Assembly (NCBI GenBank): GCA_016793465.1
Contig: JAEUJW010000009.1
Coordinates: 31,859 to 95,858, forward strand
Length of the DNA stretch: 64,000 nt
Reading direction: 5' to 3'
Source: Myxococcales bacterium
GTDB taxonomy: Bacteria; Myxococcota; Polyangia; Nannocystales; Nannocystaceae
Shown in pieces: positions 61,594 through 64,000 of this stretch. The position numbers and the translations under genes were made by a program. Under the pieces are notes generated by a model. That model was not told the origin of the DNA. It did not search any database and saw nothing but the letters and a program-made list of their open reading frames with translations. Within the stretch, counting starts at the first letter, position 1, and the number at the start of each line of letters is the position of its first letter.

Positions 61594-63084
61594 ATGCGTA
61601 ACCTGATCAAGATCGCAAGCATTGGTGCCCTGGCTGTCACTCTGGCGGCCTGCGGCAAGAAGACCGACACCAACAACCCCGACGGCGGAGGGGGCGGAGG
61701 GGGCGGAGGCGGCGGCGGCGGCGGCGGTCCGGCCGTCGGCGACGGCAAGGCCGCCTCCGTCGAGGCGAAGGCCGACTTCGAAAAGGCCGTGAAGAGCTAC
61801 CTCTCGGCCAAGAGCGACGGGAAGATCAGCGGCGACGAGTGCGAGAGCGTCGCCGGTGAATTCTCGAAGGTCTACAAGGCCCACGGCGTGCAGATGGCCA
61901 TCGCCCAGTTCAACGCCGGCGTCGTGTACGAGGAGTGCGGTCAGCCCGACAAGGCCGAGCCGATCTACTCCGGGTTGGTCAGCGCCGCCCCGAAGTTCGA
62001 CCTCCCTTACAACAACCTCGGCGTCATCTACTGGAAGAAGGGCCAGGACAGCAAGGCCCTCGACATGTTCAAGCGCGGCGTCGAAGCCAACAAGCTGACC
62101 GCCCGCGCCGCCCGCAACAACGTCGCCGGCCTGCTGCGCAATCAGTACATCGGCAACACCGATGTCAACGTGTTCAACGAGGCCCAGACGTCCATCCAAG
62201 GCGTGCTCGCCCTCGACTCGAACAACCGCGCGGCCTACGAGAACCTCGCCCGCCTCTACTACGACCGCGGTCACCGCAAGGACAAGTCGTACCTCGTGCT
62301 CGCGAACCTGGTCGTCACCCAGGGCATGCGCGTGCTCAAGAAGGACAACAAGGAGAGCGCCGACCTGTTCAACATCCAGGGGCTCCTCCTGCTCGAGCGC
62401 GACGACCAGGTCAACGCGCTGAAGACCTTCAAGGAGGCGGTGCGCATCGAGCCGAACCACATCGAGGCCAACCTCAACATCGGCTTCATCTCGATCCGCT
62501 TCCGCGACTACGCGACCGGCGAGAAGGCGTTCGAGACCGCCCTCAAGTCGCCCTCGCAGGCCAAGAACATCGAGGTCTGGCTGGCCCTCGGCGTGGCCCA
62601 GCGCGGCCTGAAGAAGTTCAAGGAGGCCGAGGAGTCGTACAACAAGGCCGTCAAGCTCAACGCCAGCGACCCCCGCCCGTGGTTCAACCTCGGCGTCCTC
62701 TACCAGGATCACCTCTCGGTGCAGGACGGCGTCGACATGAAGAAGGGCGAGTCGCTCATCACGGTCGCCAAGAAGCACTACACGAAGTTCAACGAGACGG
62801 CCGCGGCGAACAAGGCGTTCGCCACCCGCGTGCTCGAGGCGAAGGACCGCATCGCCACCATCGACCAGACCTTCGAGTTCAACAAGATCACCGTCGAGCT
62901 CGAGAAGAAGGCCGCTGAGATGGCCGCCCTGCAGAAGAAGCAGGAGGACGAGGAGCGCAAGCGCCTGCTCGATCTCGAGAAGCAGGCGATGGAGGCCGAG
63001 TCGGGCGGCGGTGCAGCGCCGGCGCCAGCGCCGGCTGGCGGTACCCCGCCGGCGGCTCCGCCGGCAGACGCGGCCAAGAAGTAA
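61594..63084 (+). CDS. TPR lipoprotein, GltE/NfsE (AglT)-like
   Basis: 496 residues. Lipobox VTLAAC (about 16-21), then a run of 15 Gly (linker), then at least seven TPRs (LPYNNLGVIYWKKGQDSKAL, RAAYENLARLYYDRGHRKDK, PWFNLGVLYQDHLSV). C-terminal coiled coil (EEDEERKRLLDLEKQAMEAE) and Pro/Ala tail. 22 bp after the previous gene, so one transcript. By context equivalent to AglT/NfsE, an outer-membrane TPR lipoprotein of the gliding/spore-coat apparatus. Confidence 0.75.
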   Translation: MRNLIKIASIGALAVTLAACGKKTDTNNPDGGGGGGGGGGGGGGGPAVGDGKAASVEAKADFEKAVKSYLSAKSDGKISGDECESVAGEFSKVYKAHGVQMAIAQFNAGVVYEECGQPDKAEPIYSGLVSAAPKFDLPYNNLGVIYWKKGQDSKALDMFKRGVEANKLTARAARNNVAGLLRNQYIGNTDVNVFNEAQTSIQGVLALDSNNRAAYENLARLYYDRGHRKDKSYLVLANLVVTQGMRVLKKDNKESADLFNIQGLLLLERDDQVNALKTFKEAVRIEPNHIEANLNIGFISIRFRDYATGEKAFETALKSPSQAKNIEVWLALGVAQRGLKKFKEAEESYNKAVKLNASDPRPWFNLGVLYQDHLSVQDGVDMKKGESLITVAKKHYTKFNETAAANKAFATRVLEAKDRIATIDQTFEFNKITVELEKKAAEMAALQKKQEDEERKRLLDLEKQAMEAESGGGAAPAPAPAGGTPPAAPPADAAKK

Positions 63085-63267
63085 CCGGCGAACTCGGTGG
63101 CGATCTCCAGGGGGTTCCAGCGCATGCTGGCGCCCCCTTCGCCGTTCCGGGTCGGGCACCGACGAGAGATCGGTCGCGGCGGAGCAGCGTGGCCGCCAAT
63201 CGTGTGCAGGCGGACGGTCCCGGCGGCCCTATGGCCGCTCAGGGCGCAAACTCGCGTCCCGGATAGG

Positions 63268-63297
63268 TTTACAAGCCCTGTCTCCGCGCGGTATGGT
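63268..63297 (+). promoter_or_regulatory. Candidate promoter before the small exported gene
   Basis: TTTACA (63268-63273), 18-bp spacer, TATGGT (63292-63297). It lies in a 269-bp gap, 56 bp before the gene at 63354, so that gene may be transcribed separately from the upstream TPR genes. Confidence 0.4.
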
Positions 63298-63317
63298 CGA
63301 ACAAAGTCCCGCTCTCT

Positions 63318-63340
63318 TCACGGCCCACCACGGGCCCGGA
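63318..63340. repeat. Dispersed CACGGCCC repeat (degenerate)
   Basis: TTCACGGCCCACCACGGGCC at 63318, continuing CGG; stem GGCCC/GGGCC with a larger loop. In the gap before the gene at 63354, between its promoter and start. Confidence 0.5.
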
Positions 63341-63353
63341 TCGAGGTTTCCCG

Positions 63354-63629
63354 ATGCGTCTCGCACTGGCCACCCTGTTGACGACTCTGCTTGCTTCCAC
63401 GAACGCCTGGGCCGCCCCTAGCGACACCGATGCCGACTCCGCGGCCGCGAAGGGCAAGGGCGCCGGCGGCACGACGGTGTACGACTTCGACGATGACAAC
63501 GTCGACGGCGAGCTGCTCTCGCCCGAAGGTGCCAACATCGCCTCGCGCGGCCGCACCAAGCACGCCAGCTTGATCACCATCCGTCCCCACTTCATCCCCG
63601 AACTCATCAAGATGGCGCAGGACGTCTGA
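63354..63629 (+). CDS. Small exported protein, GltF/CglF-like
   Basis: 91 residues. Signal peptide to NAWAAPSD; then TTVYDFDDDNVDGELLSPEG and HASLITIRPHFIPELIKMAQ. The pattern YDFEDDxVxGxLxxPxGxxI and RxHFIPELI at the C terminus is what I recall of small gliding-machinery proteins in Myxococcus (GltF or CglF type), which would fit between E and G genes. No direct comparison was possible. Confidence 0.65.
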   Translation: MRLALATLLTTLLASTNAWAAPSDTDADSAAAKGKGAGGTTVYDFDDDNVDGELLSPEGANIASRGRTKHASLITIRPHFIPELIKMAQDV

Positions 63630-63867
63630 CGTTCCGCCTCGCTTGGTCTGAACCTCCTTCGTGAAGTCCATCGTCGCAGCACGCAGCTCAGGGCGGGTCG
63701 CCGTCGCGAGTTGCGTGCCCTCTCACGCGTGTTGGCAGGCGCGCCCGCGCGTGTGCGAGCCCTGAACAAATTATTCCATCCGCGGAACATCTGCCGAAGC
63801 CCGCTGTCCCTGCCCGCACCAAACCGTTGACCTCCGGCCCGCCGGGCCAGGCCCAAGGACCCGACCC

Positions 63868-64000
63868 ATGTCCACCAAGACGCTCGCAATCAAGGTTTTC
63901 TACAACGACCAGCTGGTCGACACGCAGACGCTGTCGCAGGACGTCATCAAGATCGGCAAGCTGAAGTCGAGCCACGTGTGCCTCGACGACGAGTCGGTGG
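63868..64000 (+). CDS. FHA-domain protein, GltG/NfsG-like (5' part only)
   Basis: Only 44 codons are in the window: MSTKTLAIKVFYNDQLVDTQ and then VIKIGKLKSSHVCLDDESV, i.e. the start of an FHA domain (IxIGKLxSSHxxLDD). A cytoplasmic FHA N terminus is the form of GltG/NfsG-type TonB-like proteins. The rest lies beyond the window. A GGCCCGCCGGGCC palindrome sits at about 63837-63849, just upstream. Confidence 0.7.
   Translation, partial: MSTKTLAIKVFYNDQLVDTQTLSQDVIKIGKLKSSHVCLDDESV

Noticed and set aside
55569..61748. A 2059-codon open frame on the minus strand opposite the large TPR genes
   Set aside because: It is the antisense shadow of Lys/Glu-rich, C-ending codons: the translation is Leu/Val/Arg/Gly/Asp monotony with no domain, and it is opposite well-formed genes with signal peptides.

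Overview
The window is high-GC (roughly 70 percent by eye) myxobacterial DNA, most like the Nannocystis/Plesiocystis group. The evidence is a large set of lipoproteins whose lipobox Cys is followed by a Ser/Thr/Gly/Glu low-complexity linker and then Cys-rich, lamin-tail or choice-of-anchor-L modules, plus an ECF sigma/anti-sigma pair, an NtrC-type regulator, a FecR/CHASE2-cyclase pair, a PilZ protein, and a right-hand block whose gene order resembles the Glt (gliding) / Nfs (spore coat) envelope machinery of Myxococcus. No rRNA, tRNA, insertion sequence or CRISPR array was seen.

Layout. 1-6.1 kb, minus strand: prmC (3' end cut off by the window edge), a small membrane protein, then a transport module of a SulP anion transporter fused to a gamma-carbonic anhydrase followed by two SPFH (band 7) proteins. 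6.1-13.4 kb: a thioredoxin-fold lipoprotein without its CXXC, hemE, a MAPEG protein, a small KGG-like basic protein and several surface lipoproteins. 13.6-18.5 kb: ileS-hisS, both of eukaryote-like type, with an 82-bp tandem duplication of the hisS 3' end. 18.6-25.4 kb: a SUKH protein, lipoproteins, an NtrC-family regulator, plsY-RRM and hisH-hisF. 25.5-36.5 kb: FecR/CHASE2-cyclase, exported proteins, ECF sigma and anti-sigma, an outer-membrane barrel and a Tat-exported spermidine-synthase-like protein. 36.5-46.3 kb: a GFA protein, a DUF4388-like/J-domain/TPR protein, PP2C, an L-2-hydroxyglutarate-oxidase-like enzyme, rng, PilZ and J-domain proteins, and two tandem methyltransferases, one with a histone-H1-like tail. 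46.3-50.8 kb, minus: serine hydrolase, rimO, and a tetraheme fusion lipoprotein. 51-54.5 kb: the translation operon rpsP-khpA-rimM-trmD-rplS-yraN, with an unusual trmD C-terminal extension. 55.8-64 kb: four TPR/exported/lipoprotein genes and the start of an FHA gene, in Glt/Nfs C-D-E-F-G order.

Sequence-level signals not explained by genes: (i) a dispersed palindromic repeat with core CACGGCCCTCCGGGCCTGA, mostly between genes but present as in-frame 27-bp tandem units inside two unrelated genes; (ii) the octamer TTTAATAA eight times, always inside genes and in several codon phases, including three exact copies of TTTAATAATTGG; (iii) a TANNNT box 6-7 nt upstream of many start codons, implying leaderless transcripts; (iv) a change from G-rich to C-rich on the plus strand between about 41 and 45 kb; (v) small TGTCC-N4-GGACA hairpins.
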